Below are positions 15,726 through 23,543 of a DNA stretch of 64,000 nucleotides, piece by piece. The stretch covers positions 1 through 64,000 of the forward strand of contig UQVS01000012.1 of assembly GCA_900544615.1 (NCBI GenBank). Direction: 5' to 3'. The stretch comes from an uncultured Oscillibacter sp. Lineage in GTDB: Bacteria > Bacillota > Clostridia > Oscillospirales > Oscillospiraceae. Under the pieces are notes generated by a model. The model had not been told where the DNA came from. It saw nothing but the letters and a program-made list of their open reading frames with translations, and made no database searches. The stretch's first letter is position 1. Each line of letters begins with the position of its first letter. Both the position numbers and the translations under genes were made by a program.

Positions 15726-15764
15726 GCACATGGGCGGACAGGAACTTCCTGTCCGCCCATGTGC
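15726..15764. repeat. 39-bp perfect palindrome
   Basis: Two 19-base arms (15726-15744 and 15746-15764) are exact reverse complements around a single central C. No T-run follows, so it is not a standard terminator. It lies 50 bp before the tyrosine recombinase gene and could be a cruciform, an operator or a recombinase-binding site. Confidence 0.85.
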
Positions 15765-15815
15765 GTTTCAGTGCTTTGCGGAGTTTGAAAGCTTACAGAG
15801 TAAGGAGAGAAGAAA

Positions 15816-16667
15816 ATGGACGCAGGCAATACAGAACGCCAGATCACGGAGGAACAGATCCGCCGATTTGCCGAGAACCTGAAGCGGCAGGAATACGGCG
15901 CGGGAACGATTGAAAACTATGTCCGCAGCATCAGGGCATTCAGCGTGTGGTGCCAAGGGCTTCCGGACAAGGCGGGGGTGCTGGCGTGGAAAGCGCACCT
16001 GATCGACTGCTACGCGCCGGCAAGCGTCAACGCCATGCTGGCCGGGATCAACTGCTTTTTCAAGTTTCTGGGATGGTCCGACTGCGCGGCGAAGCCGCTG
16101 CGGCTTCAGCGCCGCAGCTTTTCCATCCCGGAACGGGAGCTGAGCAGAGACGAATACCTCCGCCTGATCCAAACGGCCCGCGCATCCGGGAACGAACGGC
16201 TTGCCCTTGTCATGGAGACCATCTGCGCCACGGGCATCCGGGTGGGGGAAGTCGGGTATATAACCGTGGAGGCGGCGCAGGCAGGCCGGACTGAAATTTA
16301 CCTGAAAGGGAAGATCCGCACGATCCTGATTCCCCGGAAGCTCTGCGGGAAGCTGCTGCGCTATGCCCGCAGGCAGCGCACGGGATCGGGAAAAATCTTC
16401 CTGACAAGGCGGCGAAACCCGCTGAGCCGCGTCCAGATCTGGTCGGAGATGAAAAAGCTGTGCGCGGCGGCAGGCGTTATGGAGAGCAAGGTATTCCCCC
16501 ATAATCTGCGGCATCTGTTTGCCCGGACGTACTATTCCCTCTACAAAGATATCGTGAAGCTGGCGGATCTTCTGGGCCACAGCTCAGTCAACACCACACG
16601 CATCTATCTCCTTACGGACGGCGCGGAGCATATCTGGCAGCTGGAGCGGATGAACCTGCTCTGTTAG
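15816..16667 (+). CDS. Tyrosine recombinase (XerC/D-like integrase)
   Basis: A 283-residue tyrosine recombinase with every catalytic residue present: Arg142 in ATGIRVGE, a Lys in the beta-hairpin KGKIRTI, His229 and Arg232 in PHNLRHLFAR, His255 in LLGHSS, and Tyr264 in TTRIYL. The N-terminal core-binding (SAM-like) domain covers about residues 10-95. The length is like Xer proteins and small phase-variation recombinases rather than the 350-400 residues of ICE integrases. The ATG follows AGGAGAG. Directly after its stop comes the first of two 18-bp inverted sites. The start is preceded by a perfect palindrome. Its likely substrate is the adjacent inverted-repeat segment (inference). Confidence 0.92.
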   Translation: MDAGNTERQITEEQIRRFAENLKRQEYGAGTIENYVRSIRAFSVWCQGLPDKAGVLAWKAHLIDCYAPASVNAMLAGINCFFKFLGWSDCAAKPLRLQRRSFSIPERELSRDEYLRLIQTARASGNERLALVMETICATGIRVGEVGYITVEAAQAGRTEIYLKGKIRTILIPRKLCGKLLRYARRQRTGSGKIFLTRRRNPLSRVQIWSEMKKLCAAAGVMESKVFPHNLRHLFARTYYSLYKDIVKLADLLGHSSVNTTRIYLLTDGAEHIWQLERMNLLC

Positions 16668-16685
16668 ACAAAATCATGCTTTTGT
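16668..16685 (+). repeat. Inverted-repeat site, left copy (IRL)
   Basis: The sequence ACAAAATCATGCTTTTGT occurs here and its exact reverse complement occurs at 16929-16946. Each copy has 6-bp arms (ACAAAA/TTTTGT) around an asymmetric 6-bp spacer (TCATGC), the geometry of a tyrosine recombinase core site. It begins one base after the stop codon of the recombinase gene. Confidence 0.9.
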
Positions 16686-16790
16686 TACAAAGTAAGCGCC
16701 ATCTGTGAATGCCTGAGCCGTATCAGCCATTTCATTTTAATGAAATTGTCTGAAAAAAGCAATGTTTTCCGCCTTGGCGCGTGCGAAATA

Positions 16791-16829
16791 AAGCCGATTC
16801 TCAAAAAATAGAAAATCGGCTTCTTTTTG
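16791..16829 (+). terminator. Terminator inside the inverted-repeat segment
   Basis: A 9-bp stem (16791-16799 with 16814-16822) is followed by CTTTTTG. In the present orientation it ends transcripts from the recombinase gene; flipped, its U-tract would be weaker. A second small palindrome (16729-16746) lies closer to the left repeat. Confidence 0.7.
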
Positions 16830-16881
16830 TGCGTTATTTTTGGGAAAAAGCGGATATAGCAGCATCTATTTCCGTCGTTTT

Positions 16882-16910
16882 TTGACAAAGCGCTTCGCTC
16901 CTGCATTCAA
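16882..16910 (+). promoter_or_regulatory. Candidate promoter inside the inverted-repeat segment
   Basis: A perfect TTGACA (16882-16887) is followed after 17 bases by ATTCAA as a weak -10. It points toward the gene at 17009 and lies inside the segment bounded by the inverted repeats, so inversion would turn it away. The weak -10 makes this only a candidate. Confidence 0.4.
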
Positions 16911-16928
16911 TCAATGCCGCGTGTATTT

Positions 16929-16946
16929 ACAAAAGCATGATTTTGT
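16929..16946 (-). repeat. Inverted-repeat site, right copy (IRR)
   Basis: ACAAAAGCATGATTTTGT, an exact 18-base reverse complement of the left site. The bases outside the 18-mers do not match between the copies. The segment including both sites is 279 bp and ends 62 bp before the next start codon. Confidence 0.9.
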
Positions 16947-17008
16947 AAACGCCCGCCCGCCGCATCGGCGCAGAACAGCGCCGTTTTCGGCGCGGCGGGA
17001 GGTGCCTT

Positions 17009-18283
17009 ATGGCAGCGGACTACAAGCGCCCGGACGAGGCGGCCATGCAGCGGATTTTAGAGCGCTATCCTTACAGCCCGGAGGGGGCGATCATCCGTCT
17101 GGCGTGGCTTCAGGGGCTGAGCCGGAAGGAGTTGAACCAGCTGACGTGGGATCAGGTGGACTTTGCAAACCGGGTGCTGCTGCTGCCGGAGCGCACCGTC
17201 CCCATGGCAGAGCCGGTGGCGGAGTGCCTCCAAAAGCGCTGGACTCTGTACCATGAGCAGTCGGAGCGGGTCATCATCGCGGAGCGGGGGCGCAAGCCCA
17301 TGACGCCGGAAAACGTGTCGCGGCTCGCAAAAATAGCGCTGGACTCCGAAAACCAGACCGTGAGCCTGATGGATCTGCGGCACGACTGGCTGCTGCGGCA
17401 GATCCGGGAAAACGGCTGGGCCTATGCCGCCAAAGTCAGCGGTCTGGCGGTTTCGTCCCTCCGCGGGCAGTTCGGCTCCGGCCTGCGGGGAAAGCAGGCG
17501 CGGCGGCCCACGGCGTCCGGCGGACAGGACGAAACCGAATACATCCTCTGGCGCATCGTGCAGCAGGAGGGCAGCTCCACTGCCGGACTGGCCATCTGGA
17601 TGTGCTGGCGGGCGGGGATGCAGCCCGGCGAGATTGCCGCGCTGACGTGGGAGCAGGTGGATTTCGACCGGGAGGTTCTCCGCCTGCCGGACCGGGAGAT
17701 CCCCATGGGCGCGCGGCTGAGCCGTCTGCTGCATGAAGCGTGGGAGCGGCAGAAGGCGCTGAACGAGCCAAAGGTGTTCGTAGCGCCGACGACGGGCCGT
17801 CCCATCGACCTTTCCAGAATTTCCGTGGTGTCCAGAACGGCCATGATCCGGGGCGGGCTGGAAAATTTCAGCCTGCGGGCGCTATGCACATGGGCGGCGG
17901 CGCAGAAAACCGGCGAACTCCTGACGGCGCAGGCGGAGCGGCAAGGTTCTCTGGTGCGGGAGGACGTCATGCGCCTGCTGAATGTTTCCGCCAACACGGC
18001 GTGGAGCTGCCTGAACCGTCTGGCGGAGAGCGGGCAGATGGAAAAGGTGGGCGTGCGGTACTATCCCAAGGGCCGCGTCGTCCCGCCGGAGGAGCAGCTG
18101 GCGGTTCTCCGGGGCTATCTGGCGGAGCATTCCATCGCCAGCCGGCAGGACTTTGTAAAGCTCCTGCACGTTACACCCCATCAGGCCACCAACATCCTGA
18201 AACACATGGTGGAGCGGGGGGAGCTGATCCGGGTGGGGAAGCGCTATCAGCTGCCGCAGGAGGCGCAGCCTGCCGAAAAATAA
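17009..18283 (+). CDS. Tandem degenerate tyrosine-recombinase/winged-helix protein
   Basis: A 424-residue protein not recognised as a named family. Two successive regions resemble the recombinase catalytic fold: residues 11-156 (LAWLQGLSRKELNQLTWDQV; LMDLRHDWLL) and 177-310 (MCWRAGMQPGEIAALTWEQV; FSLRALCTW). In both, the first catalytic Arg is replaced (Ser38, Gln205), the catalytic His is lost (Met121, Phe287) and no nucleophilic Tyr is found, so it should bind DNA without cutting. The C-terminus has two winged-helix-like repeats (about 312-352 and 365-414; VMRLLNVSANTAWSCLNRL and FVKLLHVTPHQATNILKHM). GGGAGGT precedes the ATG. It lies just after the inverted-repeat segment and before the SLH gene; a regulatory or architectural role is inferred. 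Confidence 0.8.
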   Translation: MAADYKRPDEAAMQRILERYPYSPEGAIIRLAWLQGLSRKELNQLTWDQVDFANRVLLLPERTVPMAEPVAECLQKRWTLYHEQSERVIIAERGRKPMTPENVSRLAKIALDSENQTVSLMDLRHDWLLRQIRENGWAYAAKVSGLAVSSLRGQFGSGLRGKQARRPTASGGQDETEYILWRIVQQEGSSTAGLAIWMCWRAGMQPGEIAALTWEQVDFDREVLRLPDREIPMGARLSRLLHEAWERQKALNEPKVFVAPTTGRPIDLSRISVVSRTAMIRGGLENFSLRALCTWAAAQKTGELLTAQAERQGSLVREDVMRLLNVSANTAWSCLNRLAESGQMEKVGVRYYPKGRVVPPEEQLAVLRGYLAEHSIASRQDFVKLLHVTPHQATNILKHMVERGELIRVGKRYQLPQEAQPAEK

Positions 18284-18369
18284 AATTACGATTGATGATT
18301 GTTTCATTATGGCCTATTTTCATAAAAATGCGGTTTTCTTGCACTTCTGTTACAGTCGGCCCAAACCCA

Positions 18370-18398
18370 TTTACAACGGGAAAATGCCCTGCTAAAGT
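18370..18398 (+). promoter_or_regulatory. Candidate promoter of the SLH gene
   Basis: TTTACA (18370-18375), 17 bases, then TAAAGT (18393-18398) preceded by TGC as an extended -10. It would give a leader of about 140 nt with a small hairpin (CTCCC/GGGAG near 18512) just before the GGAGG ribosome site. The rest of 18284-18546 shows no gene. Confidence 0.45.
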
Positions 18399-18546
18399 AT
18401 GCCTTGCAAAGCAGATTTCCCCCTTTTCATTCCCGGTTTAGATATAGGGTAGGCTAGCCACGATATGTAAATCGGGGCCGGAAACGGAAAGCCTGTTTTG
18501 TAAAACAAACTCCCCCTACGGGAGAATCTGAAAGGAGGAAAACCCC

Positions 18547-21060
18547 ATGAAGAAGTTCCTTTCTCTGGTTCTGGCTCTGGTAATGACCATGTCTCTGGTC
18601 ACTGTCAGCTCCGGCGCCAAGGACTTCACCGACAACAGCAAGATCAACTACAAAGAAGCTGTTGACGTGATGTCCGCCGTGAAGGTCATCGACGGCTATG
18701 TCGAAGGTGACTTCCGTCCCGCAAACACCCTGACCCGCGGCGCTGCCGCCAAGATCATCTGCAACCTGATCCTTGGCCCCACCACCGCATCTGCTCTGGT
18801 GGCTGATGCTGCTCCTTACAAGGACGTGCCCACCACCAACACCTTCGCTGGCTACATTGCTTACTGCGCCAAGGAAGGCATCATCAGCGGCTACGCTGAC
18901 GGCACCTTCCGTCCCGCTGCATCTCTGAGCGGCTATGCGTTCATGAAGATGCTGCTGGGCGCTCTGGGCTATGATGCTACCGCCGAGGGCTACACCGGCG
19001 CCAACTGGTCCATTCAGGTTGCCAAGCGCGCTCTGAACATCGAACTGGACGATGGCCTGACCGGCGAGTTCAACGGCGCCAAGGCTGTCACCCGTGAAGA
19101 GGCCTGCCTGTATGCCTTCAACACCCTGAAGGCTCCCATGGTGGAGTATGCCAACAACAACAACTCCGTCACCGTCAACGGCATCACCTTCACCAACAAG
19201 TCTGACGCCAAGGAAGTCACCACCGGCAACACCGACGGTCTGGCTGCTTCCATCGCCGATCCCGACACCCTGCAGTTCACCGAGAAGTACTTCCCCAAGC
19301 TGACTGTTGGTGCTGATAAGGCTGACGATTACGGCCGTCCCGCCCACCAGTGGAAGTATGACAAGAAGAGCGTCGGCACCTATGCTGATACCGCGAAGCT
19401 GGTCTACACCACCGGCGTGAAGGGCACCGATCTGGCTGACGATCTGGACGATGCCGACCTGAAGGTTGGCAAGACCATCGAAGTTGTCCGCAACGGCAAT
19501 CTGGACGAGAACGGCGATGCCAAGACTGTCACCATCGGTGACGCTCTGAAGTCCAAGACTGAAATCGGCGGCAACGGCGTTGTTCTGGAGATCTACTCCA
19601 ACTCCACCGACAGCAAGGGCAACGATGTTGCTGACCGCGTGGTCGCCATCGTGACTTATCTGACCAAGGTTGAGAAGGTCACCAAGGACAAGACTTCCAC
19701 CAAGAAGACCGACGAAAGCGCTCTGACTCTGTCCTACAAGGATACCAAGGGCAACCCCGTGACTCTGACCGTTGGCGCTGAGGACGATGTCGATAACTTC
19801 GACGCAGTCTACAGCAAGGTTAAGAAGGACGATTATGTCCTGATCGTTCCCAAGAACGACAACAGCAAGTCCAAGGAAGTCCTGAGCATCGCCGTGCCCG
19901 AGAGCGTCACCGGCAAGGTCACCAAGGTCAACACCAGCAAGGGTACCGTCACTGTTGATGGCACCACCTATGATGTGGCCAAGGTTATGGGCGACAACAC
20001 CTTCGAGGTCAAGAAGACTGAGCAGACCATCTACTTCGACAACTATGGCTATGCCATCGGCGGCGATGATACGGTCTCCGGCAGCAGCGACGTTGTGTAT
20101 CTGGTCACTGTGTATGATGACACCGACAAGTACGGCGATCACACCTACTATGCTCAGATCGTCACCGCTGACGGCGAGATTCAGGAGATCGAGACCAACA
20201 AGGCTCAGTATCAGAAGTACACTGCAAAAGACGACACGACGGGAGTCGTTACGACTAAGCAGGGCGCTTACACCTATATCACCAATGACGATGACGAGGC
20301 TGAGTTTACCAAGGCTACCGACAAGCAGGCTACTAAGATTACGGACAGCGAGATCAAGGCATCTGCTGCCAAGGTTGCCGGCCACTACTTTGCTGATGAG
20401 GTCACGTTTGTGTACATCAACAAGTCCGGCGCTAAGCTGAAGGTCACCACCGCCAACGGCATCCAGAAGACCGACAAGGTTGCTGCTGATTCCTATGCTG
20501 TCCTGAACGATGATGGCGAGGCCAGCGTTGTGTTTATCGGCACCAAGGCTGCTACCGTTGTGAATAAGGACACTCTGGTGTTCGTTACCAAGACCGATTC
20601 CGTCGGCAGCGCTATGGATAACGACAACAAGAAGAACACCTACGAGTTCTGGAAGGACGGCGAGAAGCAGGTCGAGATCGTTGACTTCAAGGATGGCACC
20701 GGCATCGGTTACTACAGCTATGCTGAGAACACCGACAACGGCCACTTCGAGCTGACCGAGGAGACTGACGATTACTACACTGTTAAGCTGACTGCCACCA
20801 AGGACAAGGACGACAATCTGACGATTGATCAGATTGCCAAGAACAAGTTCGTCACTCTGCGTGACGACCTGCAGGATCGCGTGCTGGCTGACGACTGCAC
20901 CATCTATGATACCACCGACAACGACATCGAGACTCTGTCCGACATCGTTGCTCAGGTTGAGGATGAGGGCAGAGACAATCTGGCTCTGGGCGTTACCTAT
21001 GATAGCAGCGCCAAGGAGATCACCTGCATTTACGTCTACGAGACTCCGGCTAAGAGCTGA
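18547..21060 (+). CDS. S-layer homology (SLH) domain surface protein
   Basis: An 837-residue exported protein. Residues 1-24 are a signal peptide (MKKFLSLVLALVMTMSLVTV...SSGA). Two clear SLH domains follow (about 25-75, with DGYVEGDFRPANTLTRGAAA; about 86-140, with SGYADGTFRPAASLSGYAF) and a third, weaker one to about 195 (VTREEACLYAFNTL). SLH domains bind pyruvylated secondary wall polymer. The remaining 640 residues are acidic, rich in Lys, Asp, Thr and Val, and have no recognised catalytic domain, as in S-layer subunits. Codon use is extremely biased (AAG, GAC, GCT, CTG), implying very high expression. RBS is AAAGGAGG. The gene lies 264 bp after the dead recombinase gene. Confidence 0.9.
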   Translation: MKKFLSLVLALVMTMSLVTVSSGAKDFTDNSKINYKEAVDVMSAVKVIDGYVEGDFRPANTLTRGAAAKIICNLILGPTTASALVADAAPYKDVPTTNTFAGYIAYCAKEGIISGYADGTFRPAASLSGYAFMKMLLGALGYDATAEGYTGANWSIQVAKRALNIELDDGLTGEFNGAKAVTREEACLYAFNTLKAPMVEYANNNNSVTVNGITFTNKSDAKEVTTGNTDGLAASIADPDTLQFTEKYFPKLTVGADKADDYGRPAHQWKYDKKSVGTYADTAKLVYTTGVKGTDLADDLDDADLKVGKTIEVVRNGNLDENGDAKTVTIGDALKSKTEIGGNGVVLEIYSNSTDSKGNDVADRVVAIVTYLTKVEKVTKDKTSTKKTDESALTLSYKDTKGNPVTLTVGAEDDVDNFDAVYSKVKKDDYVLIVPKNDNSKSKEVLSIAVPESVTGKVTKVNTSKGTVTVDGTTYDVAKVMGDNTFEVKKTEQTIYFDNYGYAIGGDDTVSGSSDVVYLVTVYDDTDKYGDHTYYAQIVTADGEIQEIETNKAQYQKYTAKDDTTGVVTTKQGAYTYITNDDDEAEFTKATDKQATKITDSEIKASAAKVAGHYFADEVTFVYINKSGAKLKVTTANGIQKTDKVAADSYAVLNDDGEASVVFIGTKAATVVNKDTLVFVTKTDSVGSAMDNDNKKNTYEFWKDGEKQVEIVDFKDGTGIGYYSYAENTDNGHFELTEETDDYYTVKLTATKDKDDNLTIDQIAKNKFVTLRDDLQDRVLADDCTIYDTTDNDIETLSDIVAQVEDEGRDNLALGVTYDSSAKEITCIYVYETPAKS

Positions 21061-21084
21061 CTGCCTTTCTGACAGACCAAGTGC

Positions 21085-21121
21085 AAAAAAGGGAAGCACC
21101 CGCAAGGGAGCTTCCTTTTTG
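21085..21121 (+). terminator. Terminator of the SLH gene
   Basis: A stem of about 11 bp with one bulge (AAAAAGGGAAGC paired with GCTTCCTTTTT) lies 25 bp after the stop and ends in a T-run. Confidence 0.85.
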
Positions 21122-21137
21122 CCCTATTTCAGCGCAT

Positions 21138-21168
21138 AAAAAGCGGCAGACGGATCTCCGTCTGCCGC
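21138..21168 (-). terminator. Terminator of tatD
   Basis: A 12-bp perfect GC-rich stem (21143-21154 with 21157-21168) followed on the minus strand by a T-run, placed 11 bp after the tatD stop. Confidence 0.85.
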
Positions 21169-21178
21169 GCTTCTGCAC

Positions 21179-21946
21179 TCAACCCAGCCGGAACAGCCGC
21201 TTGCCGTTCTCACAGGTGATGCGGGTCATTTCCTCCGGCGTGACGCCCTTCCACTCCGCCAGCTTTGCAATGACGTGGGGCAGATACCGGCTGTCGTTCC
21301 GCCTGCCCCGCACCGGCACCGGCGACAGGTAGGGCGCATCCGTCTCCACCACCATGCGTTCCAACGGCGTGATGGCCACCACCTCCGGCGCGCGCCGGGC
21401 GTTCTTGTAGGTAATGGGGCCGTCAAACCCCAGATACCAGCCCCGCTTCAAAAGCTCCTCCGCCATTTCCGGGGAGCCGGAAAAGCAGTGGAACACGCCG
21501 GTGACGGCGGGAAATTCCCGGATGATGGACAGGCTGTCCCCGTGGGCCTCCCGGTCGTGGACGATCACCGGCAGATCCAGCTCCTCCGCCAGCGCCAGCT
21601 GCTTGCGGAATACCATCTGCTGGAAGTCTCTGGGGGGATTTTCCGCCCAGTAGTAGTCCAGCCCGATCTCGCCGATGGCTGCCACCTTCGGCTGCGCCAG
21701 CAGCTGCCGCAGCGCCGCCAGATCGGCGTCCTGAAAGCCTGCGCAGTTCTCCGGGTGGATGCCTGCGGCGGCGTATACATGGCTGTACCGCTCTGCCAGC
21801 GCCGCCGCGGCGCGGGAGGAGGGCAGGTCACAGCCCGGATCCAGCACCAGCTCCACCCCGGCTTCCGGCAGCGCGGCCAGCACCGCGTCCCGGTCGCCGT
21901 CAAAGCGGCTGTCGTCATAGTGGGCGTGGGTATCAAAAATCGGCAT
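21179..21946 (-). CDS. tatD: TatD-family metal-dependent DNase/hydrolase
   Basis: A 255-residue TIM-barrel hydrolase. Metal ligands typical of TatD are all seen: THAHYD at residue 6 (His-X-His), GEIGLDYYW (Glu), PVIVHDREA and GVFHCFSG (His), and VETDAPYL (Asp). TatD enzymes are 3'-5' exonucleases or endonucleases and are linked to DNA repair and D-aminoacyl-tRNA-like quality control in some bacteria. Length is standard. It is monocistronic here, transcribed toward the SLH gene, with facing terminators between them. Confidence 0.95.
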   Translation of the reverse strand: MPIFDTHAHYDDSRFDGDRDAVLAALPEAGVELVLDPGCDLPSSRAAAALAERYSHVYAAAGIHPENCAGFQDADLAALRQLLAQPKVAAIGEIGLDYYWAENPPRDFQQMVFRKQLALAEELDLPVIVHDREAHGDSLSIIREFPAVTGVFHCFSGSPEMAEELLKRGWYLGFDGPITYKNARRAPEVVAITPLERMVVETDAPYLSPVPVRGRRNDSRYLPHVIAKLAEWKGVTPEEMTRITCENGKRLFRLG

Positions 21947-22075
21947 ACAGGTTTACCTCGGTTCTTTTTTCACCAGTATACACAAAATCCCGCCGTTTGA
22001 AAAGAAAAAATGCGGACGCCCCACCGAGCGTCCGCAAAAAAGGCGGGACGCCGAAGCGCCCCGCCGGTGTGCTAT

Positions 22076-22621
22076 TCATTCCTCTTCGTCCGTGACGATC
22101 AGGCCGTAGCCGCCGTTTTTGCGGTGATAGACGATGGAAATGCTGTCGTCGTCGCTGTTGCGGAATACATAGAAGTCATGATCCAGCAGGTTCATCTGCA
22201 AAATGGCCTCCTCCGGGCTCATGGGCTTCACGGAGAACCGCTTGGTGCGGACGATGTGGAACTCAGACTCCTCCGCCACGGAGAAATCATCCGCCGGGAC
22301 GGCAGGGAAGCCCTCCGACCGCAGGCGCTTGGCAAGACGGGTCTTGTTTTTCAGGATCTGACGCTCAATATAGCCGACAGCGGCATCAATCGCGCCCCGC
22401 ATATCCCCATCCGGCTCCGTAGTCTGCGCCCGGAGGAGCGTCGCGCCATCCCGGATGGTGATCTCCACGGTACACAGCTTGTCCTTTTCTACGGTAAACG
22501 TCACGAAGGCAGTCGCGTCCTCCCGGTGGAAATACCTCTCCAGCTTCTCAAGACGCTTCTCGGCGTATTCCTTGATGGAGTCGTTCAGGGGGACCTTCTT
22601 GCAGGTGTAGGTATACTTCAT
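22076..22621 (-). CDS. hpf: Long-form ribosome hibernation promoting factor
   Basis: A 181-residue long HPF. The N-terminal domain (about 1-100) is the YfiA/RaiA ribosome-binding fold, beginning MKYTYTCKKVPLNDSIKEYA, and the C-terminal domain (about 125-181) carries the dimerisation motif VRTKRFSVKPMSPEEAILQM with LGHDFYVF-like LLDHDFYVFRN. It joins two 70S ribosomes into inactive 100S dimers in stationary phase. The start is the ATG after AAAGGAG; longer frames reach into the leader without homology. An extended -10 promoter lies about 55 bp upstream. Confidence 0.95.
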   Translation of the reverse strand: MKYTYTCKKVPLNDSIKEYAEKRLEKLERYFHREDATAFVTFTVEKDKLCTVEITIRDGATLLRAQTTEPDGDMRGAIDAAVGYIERQILKNKTRLAKRLRSEGFPAVPADDFSVAEESEFHIVRTKRFSVKPMSPEEAILQMNLLDHDFYVFRNSDDDSISIVYHRKNGGYGLIVTDEEE

Positions 22622-22675
22622 AAAGCTCGCTCCTTTCGTGAGGGAGGGAAATGGGGAGCCCCTCCTGTTGTGGAT

Positions 22676-22684
22676 AGTATAGCA
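22676..22684 (-). promoter_or_regulatory. Extended -10 promoter of hpf
   Basis: On the minus strand TGC-TATACT sits about 55 bases before the hpf ATG. A -35 match (TGGTCA, 17-18 bases away) is poor, which is typical of extended -10 promoters. Confidence 0.5.
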
Positions 22685-22837
22685 CAGAAGTTTCCGTTTG
22701 ACCAGAGGAAATGGTAAAAATTCACAAAAAATTCCAAGATGACAAAATCGGACGGGATCCGACAGAAGCTTCCCTTTACAATGAGGACAGTTCGTGCTAC
22801 GATCATCGAGGAAGCTTTCCAATATCCCACCTCTTGA

Positions 22838-22863
22838 GCCGCCCATAGGGCGGCCCTTTTTTT
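22838..22863 (+). terminator. GC-rich hairpin with plus-strand T-run
   Basis: GCCGCCC pairs with GGGCGGC (22838-22844 with 22848-22854) and is followed on the plus strand by seven or more T residues. It lies between the leftward P-II-like gene and hpf, and no plus-strand gene precedes it, so it may stop antisense transcripts or simply end the minus-strand operon inefficiently. No other feature is seen in 22690-22830. Confidence 0.5.
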
Positions 22864-22873
22864 GCTGAAAGCG

Positions 22874-23530
22874 CTATTCCCCCAGCTGCCGCAGCCCCGC
22901 CAGATCCGTGACCGGCAGGGAGAACGCCAGCGCCTGCGCGTCTGTCTGCATCCCCGCCTTTTCCATAATGGCTTTCATAATGGGCTTCCGGGTCTCCGCT
23001 GCGGAGAGAATGAAGATCAGCTCCTTTTCCGCCGCCAGAGACACCCCAAAGAACTTTTTGGCCAATTCCGTGCCGGTTCCCTTGGCGTGAACCGCCGTTC
23101 CGCCGGTGGCTCCGGCGGCCCGCGCCGCGTCCATAACCTTGTCGGTGAAGCCCTGATTGGCAATGACGATAATCAGCTCGTGAGTTCCTTCCTTTTCCAT
23201 GCGGTTCTCCGCCTCCCCCTGCAATAAGTACGCTTTCGCGGATGCGCCGCCGATGCTGGACACCGGCACGGCCATCATGACGCCCCGGCCGGGGACGTCC
23301 AGCCAAAGCTCTCTGGCCGCCTTTCGGAACAGGCCGCTCTGGCTGGGCAGCATACACAGCAGCACCGCCTTCTCCGAGGCTTCCAGCCCCAGATAATCCA
23401 AAATTTCCATGGTGGCAGTCCCGCGGCCCAGAGCCGTCAGCACCAACGTGGCTCCCTGCTGCTGGAACCATGCCGCAAACTCGCCGCTGCGGCTGCGGTC
23501 GGTAATGGTAATGATAAAATCCGCTGCCAT
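22874..23530 (-). CDS. P-II-like signalling protein (tandem domains)
   Basis: A 218-residue protein with two P-II/GlnB-like ferredoxin-fold halves (about 1-105 and 112-218). The second begins ELIIVIANQGFTDKVMDAARAAGATGGTAVHAKGTG, the usual P-II pattern up to the T-loop. The canonical uridylylation Tyr is not evident. It starts 13 bp after the DUF1538 stop, with AAGGGGG before the ATG, so the two are co-transcribed. A P-II-like partner directly beside a transporter is a recurring arrangement in which the small protein gates transport in response to a nucleotide. That role is inferred from context. Confidence 0.8.
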   Translation of the reverse strand: MAADFIITITDRSRSGEFAAWFQQQGATLVLTALGRGTATMEILDYLGLEASEKAVLLCMLPSQSGLFRKAARELWLDVPGRGVMMAVPVSSIGGASAKAYLLQGEAENRMEKEGTHELIIVIANQGFTDKVMDAARAAGATGGTAVHAKGTGTELAKKFFGVSLAAEKELIFILSAAETRKPIMKAIMEKAGMQTDAQALAFSLPVTDLAGLRQLGE

Positions 23531-23543
23531 GGGTATTCCCCCT

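Noticed and set aside
17885..17905. A 14-base match (ATGCACATGGGCGG) between the gene at 17009 and the palindrome at 15726
   Set aside because: Matches of this length are expected by chance several times in a 64-kb GC-rich window, and it lies inside coding sequence.
18454..21105. An 883-codon open frame on the minus strand opposite the SLH gene
   Set aside because: It mirrors the extreme codon bias of the real gene, is rich in Val/Leu/Gly without domain structure, and has no ribosome site. The plus strand has a signal peptide and SLH domains.
22690..22863. A possible small RNA on the plus strand ending in the GC-rich terminator
   Set aside because: No convincing promoter was found and the region is the natural 5' side of hpf. 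Only the hairpin is reported.
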